DNA from: Actinocorallia longicatena
GTDB taxonomy: Bacteria; Actinomycetota; Actinomycetes; Streptosporangiales; Streptosporangiaceae
Length of the DNA: 64,000 bases
NCBI RefSeq assembly: GCF_039534125.1
Contig: NZ_BAAAUV010000007.1
Span: 367,115-431,114, forward strand
Reading direction: 5' to 3'
The notes beneath the pieces are model-generated. The model had not been told where the DNA came from and searched no databases. It saw only the letters and a program-made list of their open reading frames with translations. Shown here piece after piece: positions 31,165 to 39,617 of this stretch. The position numbers and the translations under genes are program-made. Position 1 is the first letter of the stretch; each line of letters opens with the position of its first letter.

Positions 31165-32508
31165 GTGGCGCGCATGATCGAGAAGCTGCGCGGCAACCCC
31201 TGGGCCGTCCTCGCCACCCTGTCCCTCGGGTTCTTCATGACCCTGCTCGACCTGACCATCGTCAACATCGCGATCCCCGGGATGATGACCTCCCTGCACG
31301 CCCCGCTCGATCTGGTCCTGTGGACCGTGGGCGCCTACTCCCTCGTCCTGGCCGCCCTGGTCGTGACGGCCGCCAGGCTCGGCGACCTCCTCGGCCAGCG
31401 GACGATGTTCGCCTGGGGGATCGCGGTGTTCACCCTGGCCAGCGCGGGCTGCGGGCTGGCCCCCGGGCCCGCGGCCCTGATCGCCGCCCGGATCGTCCAG
31501 GGGATCGGGGCCGCTCTGCTGACGCCCCAGACGATGGCCCTGATCGTCGCGACCTTCCCGGCGGCACGGCGGGGGACCGCCCTCGGCGTCTGGGGCTCGG
31601 TCGCCGGGGTGGCGACCCTCGCCGGGCCGACCCTCGGCGGATTCCTGTGCAGCGCGCTCGGCTGGCGCTGGATCTTCTTCGTCAACGTCCCGGTCGGGCT
31701 GCTGGTCCTGGTCATGACCTTCCTGTTCGTCCCGGGCCTGCGGACCGGCCGCGCGCACCGGCTCGACCCGTCCGGGATCCTGCTGTCGTCGTCGGCGCTG
31801 GCCTGTGTCGCGTTCGCCCTGATGGAGGGGCAGCGGTTCGGATGGAACCCGGCGATCTGGGCGCTGGCCGCCGCAGGGCTCGTCCTCGGCGCGCTGTTCC
31901 TGCGCCACCAGGGCCGCCGCCAGGACTCCGGTCCGCTGATCCCGTTCGTGCTCTTCCGGGACCGGAACTTCGCGGTCATGACCGTCCTGATCGGGGCGGT
32001 CGGCGCCGCGATGGTCGGCGCGGTGCTGCCGCTGGGACTGCTCCTCCAGCAGGGGCTCGGGCTGAGCGCCGTCCAGGCCGGGCTGGCGCTGGCGCCGTCG
32101 CCGCTGGTGTCGCTGCTCGTCTCGCCGTTCGCCGGGCGGCTGGCCGACCGGATCGGCGGGCGGCGGGTCCTGCTCGCCGGGCTGCTCGCCTACGTCCTCG
32201 GCCTCGCCGTGATCGCCCCGCTCGCCACCGCCTCCGCCCAGGCCCTGACCTTCGCCCTGCCGCTGGCGCTGATGGGCCTCGGCGTCGGCTGCATGATCGC
32301 TCCGATGAGCACCGAGGCGATGCGGAACGTCCCGCCGGCGCTGGCCGGGGCCGCCGCCGGGATCAGCAACACCGTCCGCCAGCTCGGCTCCGTGTTCGGC
32401 ACCGCCGGGACGACCGCGCTGCTGGCGTCCGGGGTCTCCTTCCAGCTCGTCCTGCTCCTGCCGATCGGCCTCCTCACGGCGGCCGCGCTCGTGGTCAGGG
32501 GCGGGTGA
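31165..32508 (+). CDS. MFS multidrug exporter, DHA2 (EmrB/QacA) family
   Basis: 447 residues, about 14 hydrophobic segments. Motif LDLTIVNIAIP in helix 1 (motif D1), ARLGDLLGQRTMF between helices 2 and 3 (motif A), RIVQGIGAALLTPQ (motif B) and GPTLGGFL (motif C) identify a proton-driven drug antiporter. GTG 31165 or ATG 31174 could be used. Divergent from the MarR gene, whose operator overlaps its promoter. Its 3' end overlaps the convergent QueA-like gene by 14 bases. Confidence 0.9.
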   Translation: MARMIEKLRGNPWAVLATLSLGFFMTLLDLTIVNIAIPGMMTSLHAPLDLVLWTVGAYSLVLAALVVTAARLGDLLGQRTMFAWGIAVFTLASAGCGLAPGPAALIAARIVQGIGAALLTPQTMALIVATFPAARRGTALGVWGSVAGVATLAGPTLGGFLCSALGWRWIFFVNVPVGLLVLVMTFLFVPGLRTGRAHRLDPSGILLSSSALACVAFALMEGQRFGWNPAIWALAAAGLVLGALFLRHQGRRQDSGPLIPFVLFRDRNFAVMTVLIGAVGAAMVGAVLPLGLLLQQGLGLSAVQAGLALAPSPLVSLLVSPFAGRLADRIGGRRVLLAGLLAYVLGLAVIAPLATASAQALTFALPLALMGLGVGCMIAPMSTEAMRNVPPALAGAAAGISNTVRQLGSVFGTAGTTALLASGVSFQLVLLLPIGLLTAAALVVRGG

Positions 32509-33499
32509 GGATCAGGTTGAGATCGCCGAACTCGTGCCACAGGTACCGCTCGGCGAGCGCCGCCTCGTAGGCCGCCGTCAGCACCTCCTCGCCCGCGATC
32601 GCGGTGAGCATCATCAGATGTGACGACCGGGGCTCGTGCAGCCCGGTGAGCAGGCCGTCGACGGCCTTCACACCGTCCTCGGGGCGCACCACGCGCGAGG
32701 TCCAGCCGGCGGCGGCGCGGACCGTCCCGGCGTCGTTCACCGCGGTCTCCAGCGCCCGGACGGCCGTGGTCCCGACCGCGATCACCCGGCCACCGCTGGA
32801 GCGGACATGGCCGACCAGCGCGGCCGTCGCGGCGGGCACCGAGAAACGCTCGGCGTAGGGCGGCTCGTGCGCCTCGGGCGAGGCCACGCCCGTGTGCAGG
32901 GTGATCGGCGCGATGAGGATCCCGGCCGCCACCAGCCGGGTCACCAGGGCCTCGGTGAAGGGGCGCGCCGCGGACGGCATCTCCGCGCTCGCCTCCTCCG
33001 CCCCCGGACGGGCGAAGACGGTCTGGTAGGCGGAGATCGGCCAGTCCCGCGGCACATAGCCGTACCGGATGGCCGTTCCGTGCGCCCGCAGGTAGGGCAC
33101 GACCGGGACCGACAGCCGCGCCTGCCACAGCCGGGGCGTCTCGCGGCGCACGAGGGTCAGGGTCGCGCCGCCGGGCATCGGGAACCACTCGCCCGGGGTG
33201 CCGCCGGGGAAGGGCACACTGGCCTTGCCGTTGCGGCGCCGCAGCTCGACCAGCCACAGGCCGTCGGTGCCGGGGGCGGGGGTGGAGAAGTGGACGGCGA
33301 GCCGGTCGATCCGGACCGCGGCGGGCAGCGTCGCGGAGTCGTTGACGACCAGCAGGTCGCCCGGCCGCAGCAGCGACGGCAGCTCGTCGAACGCGTGGTG
33401 GGCGACGGAGCCGGGGGCCGAGACCAGCAGCCGCACACCGTCCCGGCGGGCGGGCGGCTCGTGCGCTTCGAGCGCCGAGGGCAGTGCGAAATCGATCAT
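32495..33499 (-). CDS. QueA-family S-adenosylmethionine:tRNA ribosyltransferase-isomerase
   Basis: 334 residues. Family blocks are visible: IDFALPSALEA (FDYDLPxxLIA), LVVNDSATLPAAV (VFNDTRVIPAR), YQTVFARPGAEEASAEMPSAARPFTEAL, GTTAVRALE and VDGLLTGLHEPRSSHLMML. QueA transfers the ribosyl of SAM to preQ1 in tRNA. Several blocks are divergent (for example GSVAAPTAGLHF is replaced by EASAEMPSAARPF), and no tgt or queG lies in the window, so the substrate may differ. ATG 33499 with GAGAGG upstream; a long upstream extension in frame is Arg-rich antisense. It is 14 bases after the SDR gene, probably co-transcribed. Confidence 0.82.
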   Translation of the reverse strand: MIDFALPSALEAHEPPARRDGVRLLVSAPGSVAHHAFDELPSLLRPGDLLVVNDSATLPAAVRIDRLAVHFSTPAPGTDGLWLVELRRRNGKASVPFPGGTPGEWFPMPGGATLTLVRRETPRLWQARLSVPVVPYLRAHGTAIRYGYVPRDWPISAYQTVFARPGAEEASAEMPSAARPFTEALVTRLVAAGILIAPITLHTGVASPEAHEPPYAERFSVPAATAALVGHVRSSGGRVIAVGTTAVRALETAVNDAGTVRAAAGWTSRVVRPEDGVKAVDGLLTGLHEPRSSHLMMLTAIAGEEVLTAAYEAALAERYLWHEFGDLNLILTRP

Positions 33500-33513
33500 G
33501 GGAGGAACCTCTC

Positions 33514-34149
33514 TCACAGGTCGCGGGCGCGGTACCGGCCGGACGGCCGCCGCTCGGAGACGAGACGGACCAGCGCGGGCACGACCGTCTCGGGGTAGGG
33601 GGCGGCGGCGGCGTCCTCGCCGGCGTCGCGCAGCATCCGGGTGTTCATCTCGCCGGGGTCGACCGACCAGACGGCGAGCTTGGGCTCCTCGGCGCCGAGG
33701 ACGGCCGACATCAGGTCGAGCGCCGCCTTGGACGCCCCGTAGCCGCCCCACCCCTCGTAGCCCTCGACGGCCGCGTCGGAGGTGATGTTGAGGACGGCCC
33801 CGCCGTTCATCCGGAGGGCGGGCAGGACGAGCTGGATCAGGGCCAGCGGGGCGACCACGTTGACCTCGAGCGTCCGGGAGAACTCGCCCAGCGGAAGGTC
33901 GGCGAGCTTCGGCAGCGGGACGGCGCCGAGCGTCGAGGCGTTGTTGACGAGCAGGTCGAGCCCGTCGGCGACGGCGGAGGCGAGCCCCGCCCTGTGCCAG
34001 GAATCGGTGACGTCGCCGTGCAGCGGGACCCCGATCCCCGGCAGGCCGCCGCGGGCCGTGGAGACGACATGCCAGCCGTCGCGGTGCAGCCGGGACGCGA
34101 GAGCGAGGCCGAGGCCCCGTGAGGCGCCGGTGATCAGTGCGGTTTTCAT
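33514..34149 (-). CDS. short-chain dehydrogenase/reductase (SDR)
   Basis: 211 residues, classical SDR. TGASRGLGLALA (NAD(P)-binding TGxxxGxG) at 7-18, LLVNNAS, catalytic Ser in LNITSDA, and YGASK for the Tyr-Lys pair. Arg and absence of an acidic residue after strand 2 (STARGG) suggest NADP(H). ATG 34149 (MKTALITGASRG) has GAGGA directly upstream; the frame opens at 34185. Substrate unknown. Divergent from the histidine kinase gene; followed by the QueA-like gene. Confidence 0.88.
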   Translation of the reverse strand: MKTALITGASRGLGLALASRLHRDGWHVVSTARGGLPGIGVPLHGDVTDSWHRAGLASAVADGLDLLVNNASTLGAVPLPKLADLPLGEFSRTLEVNVVAPLALIQLVLPALRMNGGAVLNITSDAAVEGYEGWGGYGASKAALDLMSAVLGAEEPKLAVWSVDPGEMNTRMLRDAGEDAAAAPYPETVVPALVRLVSERRPSGRYRARDL

Positions 34150-34271
34150 GTCCTCGACGTTAGAAACGCCCAGGAATAGGCACATCGGTCATTCGCCGGG
34201 ACGAGCCCGGACAAAAGACGTAGGTCCCCAGACTGATACCGCCGGGGGCCCGGAAGGGTAGCGTTTCCACT

Positions 34272-35327
34272 ATGGATCTCGGGGAGTCGGGTGCGCTGCA
34301 CGCGGTGAGCTCCGCCGTGCTCGCCGTCAACCGGCACCTCTCCGTCCGCGAGGTCCTCCAGGTGATCGTCAGGGCCGCCGCCGAACTCATCGACGCCCCC
34401 TACGCGGCCCTCGGCATCCCCGACGAGGACGGCGCTTTCGCCGAGTTCGTCACCGAGGGCATCCCGCCCGAGCGCGAGCGGGCCATCGGGCCGATGCCCC
34501 GCCAGCACGGCATGCTCGCCGTGATGCTCAAGGACGGCGAGGTCCACCGCCACGGCGACATCCGCAAGGAGCCCGGCTTCTGGGGCTGGCCCGCCGCCCA
34601 TCCGGTCATGAAGGGCTTCCTCGGCGTCCCGATCCGCGACGGCGACACCACGCTGGGCATCCTGTTCGTCGCGAGCGAGGAGGGCGTCGGCTTCAGCGAC
34701 CGCGCCGAGGAACTCCTCACCCTGTTCGCCGCGCACGCCGCCATCGCCCTCAGCAACGCGCGGCTGCACGAGGCCAACCGCGAGCTGTCGGTCGTCGAGG
34801 AGCGCAACCGGCTGGCCCGCGAGCTCCACGACGCCGTCAGCCAGAAGCTGTTCTCCCTGCGCCTGCTGGCCCGCGCCGGGCTCTCGGGCAACCCCGTCGG
34901 CGCGCTCACCCAGGTCGAGCAGCTCGCGGGCGAGGCGCTCGGCGAGCTGCGCACCGCCATCTACGCCCTCACCGACCTGCCGGGGGACGGCCTGGCCGAC
35001 CGGCTGCGCAAGCACTGCGAGGTCCTCGACCACGTCTATCCGGCGGCCGTCACCTTCACCGCCGAGGGCGCACCCGACGACGACCAGGCCGTCTACCGCA
35101 TCGCCCAGGAGGCGCTCCACAATGCGCTCCGGCACGCCGAGGCCCACAATGTCTCCGTGACCCTCACCGACCGCCTCCTGGAGATCCGCGACGACGGCCG
35201 CGGCTTCTCCGACGCGGGCAGCGGGCTCGGCCTGGCCTCGATGCGGGAGCGGGCCCGGCTCGCGGGCGGGGAGCTGTCGGTGCGCAGCGGCGGCGAGGGC
35301 ACGATCGTCCGGCTGGAACTGCCATGA
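34272..35327 (+). CDS. GAF-domain sensor histidine kinase (NarL-type)
   Basis: 351 residues. GAF domain about 22-170 (VLQVIVRAAAELIDAPYAALGI; GFLGVPIRDGDTTLGILFV), HisKA_3 dimerisation at about 178-240 with phospho-accepting His in RNRLARELHDAVSQKLFSL, and HATPase with QEALHNALRHAEA (N-box) and GSGLGLASMRERA (G-box). No membrane segment, so a soluble sensor, related to DevS/DosT-type kinases though haem binding is not shown. Overlaps the response regulator by four bases (ATGA). Confidence 0.93.
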   Translation: MDLGESGALHAVSSAVLAVNRHLSVREVLQVIVRAAAELIDAPYAALGIPDEDGAFAEFVTEGIPPERERAIGPMPRQHGMLAVMLKDGEVHRHGDIRKEPGFWGWPAAHPVMKGFLGVPIRDGDTTLGILFVASEEGVGFSDRAEELLTLFAAHAAIALSNARLHEANRELSVVEERNRLARELHDAVSQKLFSLRLLARAGLSGNPVGALTQVEQLAGEALGELRTAIYALTDLPGDGLADRLRKHCEVLDHVYPAAVTFTAEGAPDDDQAVYRIAQEALHNALRHAEAHNVSVTLTDRLLEIRDDGRGFSDAGSGLGLASMRERARLAGGELSVRSGGEGTIVRLELP

Positions 35328-35923
35328 TCCGGATTCTCGTCGCGGACGACCACCCGGTGGTCAGGCAGGGGCTGCGGGCGTTCCTGAGCGTCCAGGACGA
35401 CCTCGAGGTCGTCGGCGAGGCCGCGGACGGCGACGAGGCCGTCCGGCTGGCGGAGGAGCTGAAGCCCGACGTCGTCCTGCTCGACCTCAGGATGCCCGGC
35501 CTGGACGGCCTGAGCGCCCTCCCGAAGCTCGCGGGCGCCAGGGTCCTGATCCTGACGAGCGTCACGTCCTCCAACGTGCTCCCCGCGATCCGCGCGGGCG
35601 CGGCCGGCTTCCTCTACAAGGACGTCGATCCGCAGGCACTCGTCCAGGCGATCAGATCGGTGCACGAGGGGAATGTGATCCTCGCCCCGGGGGCACTCCT
35701 CGTTCCCGGCGACACACCCCTGACCGAGCGCGAGAACGAGGTGCTGACCGAGATAGCACGCGGTCGATCGAACCGGGAGATAGCTCACGAACTGGGCATT
35801 TCTGAAAAGACCATTAAAACTCATGTATCGAGCCTGCTGATGAAACTCGGGGTGCAGGACCGCACACAGGCAGCGCTGTACGCGATCCGGAACGGACTGG
35901 TGGACAGTGACCCACTACTCTGA
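35324..35923 (+). CDS. NarL/LuxR-type response regulator
   Basis: 199 residues. Receiver domain 1-115: ILVADDHPVVRQGL (acid pocket), phospho-acceptor Asp in VVLLDLRMPGLDGL, conserved Thr/Ser in LILTSVTS and Lys in FLYKDV. LuxR-type HTH about 130-195: LTERENEVLTEIARGRSNREIAHELGISEKTIKTHVSSLLMKL. Cognate to the kinase with which it overlaps. Confidence 0.94.
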   Translation: MIRILVADDHPVVRQGLRAFLSVQDDLEVVGEAADGDEAVRLAEELKPDVVLLDLRMPGLDGLSALPKLAGARVLILTSVTSSNVLPAIRAGAAGFLYKDVDPQALVQAIRSVHEGNVILAPGALLVPGDTPLTERENEVLTEIARGRSNREIAHELGISEKTIKTHVSSLLMKLGVQDRTQAALYAIRNGLVDSDPLL

Positions 35924-36016
35924 TCGGAAGCCACCGGCTGAACGTGGACGGCCGGGCCGGTTTGCAGGAGCGGTGGTGGCACGAACTGCCGCAAGGAGAT
36001 CGTCATCGAAACTGGT

Positions 36017-36781
36017 ATGAACGTCGCAATCAGGTACGCAGCGGGTTCGGACATCGGCTGTAACCGGGAGAACAACGAGGACTCCGGGTACGCCGGTCCG
36101 CACCTCCTCGCGGTCGCCGACGGCATGGGCGGATACGCGGGCGGCGAAGTCGCCAGCTCGACCGTCATCAGCGCGCTGCGCCGGTTCGACGCACCCGTGT
36201 CCGACGCCGAGCTGCAGAACACGCTCGGCCGGGCCGTCGCCGAGGTCAACGGCGCGCTCGGGCAGGCCATCAAGGCCAATCCCGAGCTGAACCGGATGGG
36301 CACCACCCTCACGGTGATGCTCTGGAACGGCAGCACCCACTTCGCGCTCGCGCACATCGGCGACTCCCGCGCCTATCTGCTCCGCGACGGCGTGCTCTTC
36401 CAGATCACCAAGGACCACACTCTGGCCGAGCTGCTGGCCGAGGGCGGCGAGGGCGGTGAGAACTCCCACCTGTCGCACATGCTGTTCAAGGTCCTCGACG
36501 GCGGCCCCGACCGGGAACCCGACATCTTCATGCGCGAGGCCCGGGTCGGCGACCGGTACCTCCTGTGCTCCGACGGCCTGTCCGGCCCGGTCGGACCGCA
36601 GGCCATCTTCGACGCCCTGACCGCGGAGGCCGAGCTCACGGGTGCGGTCGAGCGCCTCATCAGGCTCGCCCGCGACGGCGGAGGACCCGACAACATCACC
36701 TGTGTCGTCGCTGATGTCATTCCGGCAGAACCGCAGGCCGACTCCCAGCGTCCCACCATTGTGGGAGCGGTCGCCGGGTAG
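36017..36781 (+). CDS. PP2C-family serine/threonine phosphatase
   Basis: 254 residues, a soluble PPM phosphatase. Metal and catalytic motifs in order: NRENNEDSGY, LLAVADGMGGYAGGE, IGDSRAYLLRDG, KDHTL, LCSDGLSG and GGGPDNITCVV. It probably dephosphorylates Ser/Thr kinase targets, perhaps those of the kinase at 38.05 kb. The only good ribosome site (AAGGAG, 35995-36000) is about 17 bases before the ATG, longer than usual, so leaderless or atypical initiation may apply. Confidence 0.92.
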   Translation: MNVAIRYAAGSDIGCNRENNEDSGYAGPHLLAVADGMGGYAGGEVASSTVISALRRFDAPVSDAELQNTLGRAVAEVNGALGQAIKANPELNRMGTTLTVMLWNGSTHFALAHIGDSRAYLLRDGVLFQITKDHTLAELLAEGGEGGENSHLSHMLFKVLDGGPDREPDIFMREARVGDRYLLCSDGLSGPVGPQAIFDALTAEAELTGAVERLIRLARDGGGPDNITCVVADVIPAEPQADSQRPTIVGAVAG

Positions 36782-36814
36782 GGCCATCACGGCCCGGTCT
36801 CGAGGTCGCCCCCC

Positions 36815-36848
36815 GGCTTGACACACATAGTGGTCAAGCCGATATAAG
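36815..36848 (+). promoter_or_regulatory. sigma-70-like promoter with overlapping palindrome
   Basis: GGCTTGAC (36815-36822) and GTCAAGCC (36833-36840) form a perfect inverted repeat; within it TTGACA (36818-36823) is a consensus -35, and TATAAG (36843-36848) a -10 at 19-bp spacing. The arrangement suggests a repressible promoter for the DUF2752 gene. Confidence 0.6.
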
Positions 36849-36887
36849 GGGTCAACATAGGGACAAGGTGTCCGGGTGGAGGCATTC

Positions 36888-37271
36888 ATGACGGGGGTCA
36901 TGGCACTGCGCCGTCGTCCCCGTTTCGAGGTCGCCGGAAGGGTCGCGCTGATGACCGCTGCGGCCCTGGCGGTGGCTTTGGCGCATCGGGTCGGTGACCC
37001 GGGAATCCTGTGCCCCGTCCGCAGGTTCACCGGCATCCCCTGCCCCTTCTGTGGTGGTACCACCGTCTTCATCGAGCTTGGCTCCGGGCACCCTGTCCGG
37101 GCGCTGGCGGCCAATCCCCTCGTGTTCGTCGGCGCGTTCGTCTTCGCGTTCGCGCCGCTCGGGCCGGCCGCTCGATGGTGGGCGTTGAAAAACAGGACCC
37201 GCAACGGGATCCTGACTCTCGCCATCGCAACGTCCGGAATCTGGCAGCTAGCCCGTTTCGGGATTCTGTAA
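36888..37271 (+). CDS. DUF2752 membrane protein
   Basis: 127 residues. The DUF2752 signature is clear: CPVRRFTGIPCPFCGGTT with three cysteines, flanked by hydrophobic helices (about 12-32, 66-90 and 104-122). Function unknown in general; often near RDD proteins in actinobacteria. ATG 36888 with GGAGG five bases upstream is preferred over GTG 36876. Followed after 57 bases by the RDD gene, probably in the same unit. Confidence 0.88.
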   Translation: MTGVMALRRRPRFEVAGRVALMTAAALAVALAHRVGDPGILCPVRRFTGIPCPFCGGTTVFIELGSGHPVRALAANPLVFVGAFVFAFAPLGPAARWWALKNRTRNGILTLAIATSGIWQLARFGIL

Positions 37272-37328
37272 GCCCCGCGCGCCGTACCCCCGGCTTCGCA
37301 AAACGGCACATTCACAAGGAGAAACAGC

Positions 37329-37988
37329 GTGGGAAACCCCTACGACCCGTACGGCCAGCAGCAGCCCCAGCAGCCTGGCTATGGTCAGCAGCCCGGCTAC
37401 GGCCAGCAGTACCCGCCGCAGCAGCCCCCGGCCTACCAGGCGCCGCCGCCCGCCTACCCGGCCCAGCCGGCCTTCCCGGCCGCCGCCCAGCCGCAGTACG
37501 GCGTCCCGCAGCAGCCCTACGGCCACGCCGGCGCCGCTTACGGTGCCTACGCGGGCTGGGGTTCGCGCTTCGCCGCCCGGATCATCGACAGCCTTCTGAT
37601 CGGCATTCCGATCATCATCTTCGTGGTCATCGGCGTGGCCATCAGTGCCTCGACCGCCTCCACCGACGCCTATGGCAACACCACCGGCGGCGGCGCGGGC
37701 GTGATTTTCATCATTCTGGGCTATCTGGCCGGATTCGTGGTGGGTCTGTACTTCATCTACCAGGAGGGCGTCACGGGCCAGACCCCCGGGAAGAAGATGG
37801 TGAACATCCGCCTCATCAGCGAGCAGACCGGGCAGCCGATCGGCTTCGGCATGTCGTTCGTCCGTCAGATCGCGCACGTCATCGACGGCATTCCCTGCTA
37901 CATCGGTTACCTGTGGCCGCTGTTCGACGCCAAGAAGCAGACCTTCGCCGACAAGGTGATGAACACGGTCGTCGTCCGCTCCGTCTGA
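37329..37988 (+). CDS. RDD family membrane protein with Gln/Pro/Tyr-rich N-terminus
   Basis: 219 residues. Residues 1-75 are a low-complexity GYGQQ/QPPAY tail, cytoplasmic by analogy. The RDD domain at 76-219 begins WGSRFAARIIDSLLIG (Arg-Asp pair) and has about three membrane helices, with GVTGQTPGKKMVNIRLIS and FADKVMNTVVV. RDD proteins are often linked to ion exchange or signalling. GTG 37329 has AAGGAG upstream. Its C-terminal region closely resembles that of the kinase fusion downstream (LWPLFDAKKQTFADK versus LWPLWDRERQTFADK). Confidence 0.88.
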   Translation: MGNPYDPYGQQQPQQPGYGQQPGYGQQYPPQQPPAYQAPPPAYPAQPAFPAAAQPQYGVPQQPYGHAGAAYGAYAGWGSRFAARIIDSLLIGIPIIIFVVIGVAISASTASTDAYGNTTGGGAGVIFIILGYLAGFVVGLYFIYQEGVTGQTPGKKMVNIRLISEQTGQPIGFGMSFVRQIAHVIDGIPCYIGYLWPLFDAKKQTFADKVMNTVVVRSV

Positions 37989-37996
37989 AGCTAGCG

Positions 37997-38030
37997 TTAG
38001 CGGGGCGTTCCACCGGGAATGCCCCGCTAA
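37997..38030 (+). terminator. intrinsic terminator after the RDD gene
   Basis: TTAGCGGGGCGTTCC pairs with GGAATGCCCCGCTAA (15 bp, one G-T pair) around ACCG, followed by TTTCCGTTT, eight bases after the stop codon. Confidence 0.85.
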
Positions 38031-38051
38031 TTTCCGTTTGGGAGGCCGTCC

Positions 38052-39614
38052 TTGCACGAAGGACTCGTGCTCATCGACCGCTACGAGGTCGTGCGCAAGC
38101 TCGGCCAGGGCGGGATGGGGGCGGTCTGGGAGGCCAGGGACCGGCTCCTCGGCCGCCGGGTCGCCATCAAGACCCTCGCGGTCAACCCCGGGGCCGACGC
38201 CACCCGGCGCTTCCGCGGCGAGGCCCAGATCGGGGCGTCGCTCCAGCACCCCGGCATCACCGTCGTCTACGACATCGGCGACTACGACGGCACCCTCTTC
38301 CTGATCATGGAGTATCTGGAGGGGCACGACCTCAAGCAGCTCATGACCGCGGGTCCGCTGCCGGTGCCGCGGGCCGTCGAGCTCGCCTCCGAGCTGCTGA
38401 AGGCGCTCGGCGCCGCCCACGCCCAGGGCGTGGTGCACCGGGACATCAAGCCCGGCAACGTCATGGTGACCGGCGCGGGCCAGCTGAAGATCCTCGACTT
38501 CGGGATCGCCAGGTTCACCGACTCCACGATGACCGGATCGGTCATGGGAACGCCCGCCTACATGGCCCCCGAGCAGTTCACCGGCGGCTACGAGGTCGAC
38601 GGCCGGTGCGACCTCTACTCCTTCGGGATCGTGCTCTATGAGCTGCTGACCGGGCGTCAGCCGTTCGAGTGCTCCACGATGCCCGAGTTCGTCTACGCCC
38701 ATCTGCACCGGGTGCCCGCCTCGCCGCGCTCCGCCCGTCCCGAGATCCCGGCGGGGCTCGACCGGCTGGTCCTCGACCTGCTCGCCAAGGACCCGGCCGA
38801 GCGTCCCGGCTCGGCCGAGGCCGTCGTGGCCCGCCTGGAGGGGGCGCTGAACGCCCCCTCGGTGTTCGAGCAGCCGCCGCAGCAGCGGGGTGAGCCCTCG
38901 CCCTACAGCGCCCAGTCCCGGGCCGCGGTCCGGACGCCGCCGCCCTTCTCCCGGCCCGAGACGCCGCAGCCGTTTCCCCCGCACGAGACGGTGCGCCCGG
39001 CCGAGACCCGGCAGCCGCAGACGCCGCCGCCCTTCGGACAGCAGGCGCCGCAGCAGCAGACCTACCCGGCGCCGACGCCCGCCCCCTACTCCGTGCCCTA
39101 CCAGCAGCCCCCCGCCTACCAGCAGCAGGGTTACGCCGCGCCGTTCCCGACCGCACCGGTGTTCCAGCCGCCGGTCTACGGGTACGTGCCCGCGGGCGGG
39201 GTGCGGCTGGCGTCCTGGTGGCGCAGGGCCGCCGGGTTCGTGATCGACTGGCTGATCGGCGGCTTCATCAGCATCCTGTGCCTGGTCGCGATCACCTGGG
39301 GGGACCCGCCCGACGCGGAACTGACCGACGCCCAGGGCATCGGCTGGGTCACCGTCTGGTCGCTGGTCTATCTGGGCATCGGGCTGATGGAGGGGGCCGT
39401 CGGCTGGGGGCCCGGCAAGGGCATCTGCATGATCCGGGTGGTGGACGCCCGGACGGGGCTCCCGATCGGCGTCCTGCGCGGCCCGGCCAGGACGGCGCTC
39501 CAGCTCGTCAACTACGCGTCCTGCTACGTGGGGTGGCTCTGGCCGCTCTGGGACCGCGAGCGCCAGACCTTCGCCGACAAGATCGTCAATACGAAGATCA
39601 TCGTCAGGAGCTGA
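38052..39614 (+). CDS. Ser/Thr protein kinase fused to an RDD membrane domain
   Basis: 520 residues. Hanks-type kinase at about 10-265: GQGGMGAVW loop, VAIKTL lysine, HRDIKPGNV catalytic loop, DFGIA, GTPAYMAPEQ. A Pro/Gln-rich linker (about 275-385) leads to an RDD domain (386-520: LASWWRRAAGFVIDWLIGG; WGPGKGICMIRVVDARTG) with three membrane helices. Most actinobacterial kinases have one membrane helix and a PASTA or other sensor; an RDD sensor/anchor is less common. TTG 38052 is supported by GGGAGG six bases upstream. Neighbouring PP2C phosphatase and stand-alone RDD protein suggest one module. Confidence 0.92.
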   Translation: MHEGLVLIDRYEVVRKLGQGGMGAVWEARDRLLGRRVAIKTLAVNPGADATRRFRGEAQIGASLQHPGITVVYDIGDYDGTLFLIMEYLEGHDLKQLMTAGPLPVPRAVELASELLKALGAAHAQGVVHRDIKPGNVMVTGAGQLKILDFGIARFTDSTMTGSVMGTPAYMAPEQFTGGYEVDGRCDLYSFGIVLYELLTGRQPFECSTMPEFVYAHLHRVPASPRSARPEIPAGLDRLVLDLLAKDPAERPGSAEAVVARLEGALNAPSVFEQPPQQRGEPSPYSAQSRAAVRTPPPFSRPETPQPFPPHETVRPAETRQPQTPPPFGQQAPQQQTYPAPTPAPYSVPYQQPPAYQQQGYAAPFPTAPVFQPPVYGYVPAGGVRLASWWRRAAGFVIDWLIGGFISILCLVAITWGDPPDAELTDAQGIGWVTVWSLVYLGIGLMEGAVGWGPGKGICMIRVVDARTGLPIGVLRGPARTALQLVNYASCYVGWLWPLWDRERQTFADKIVNTKIIVRS

Positions 39615-39617
39615 GGC

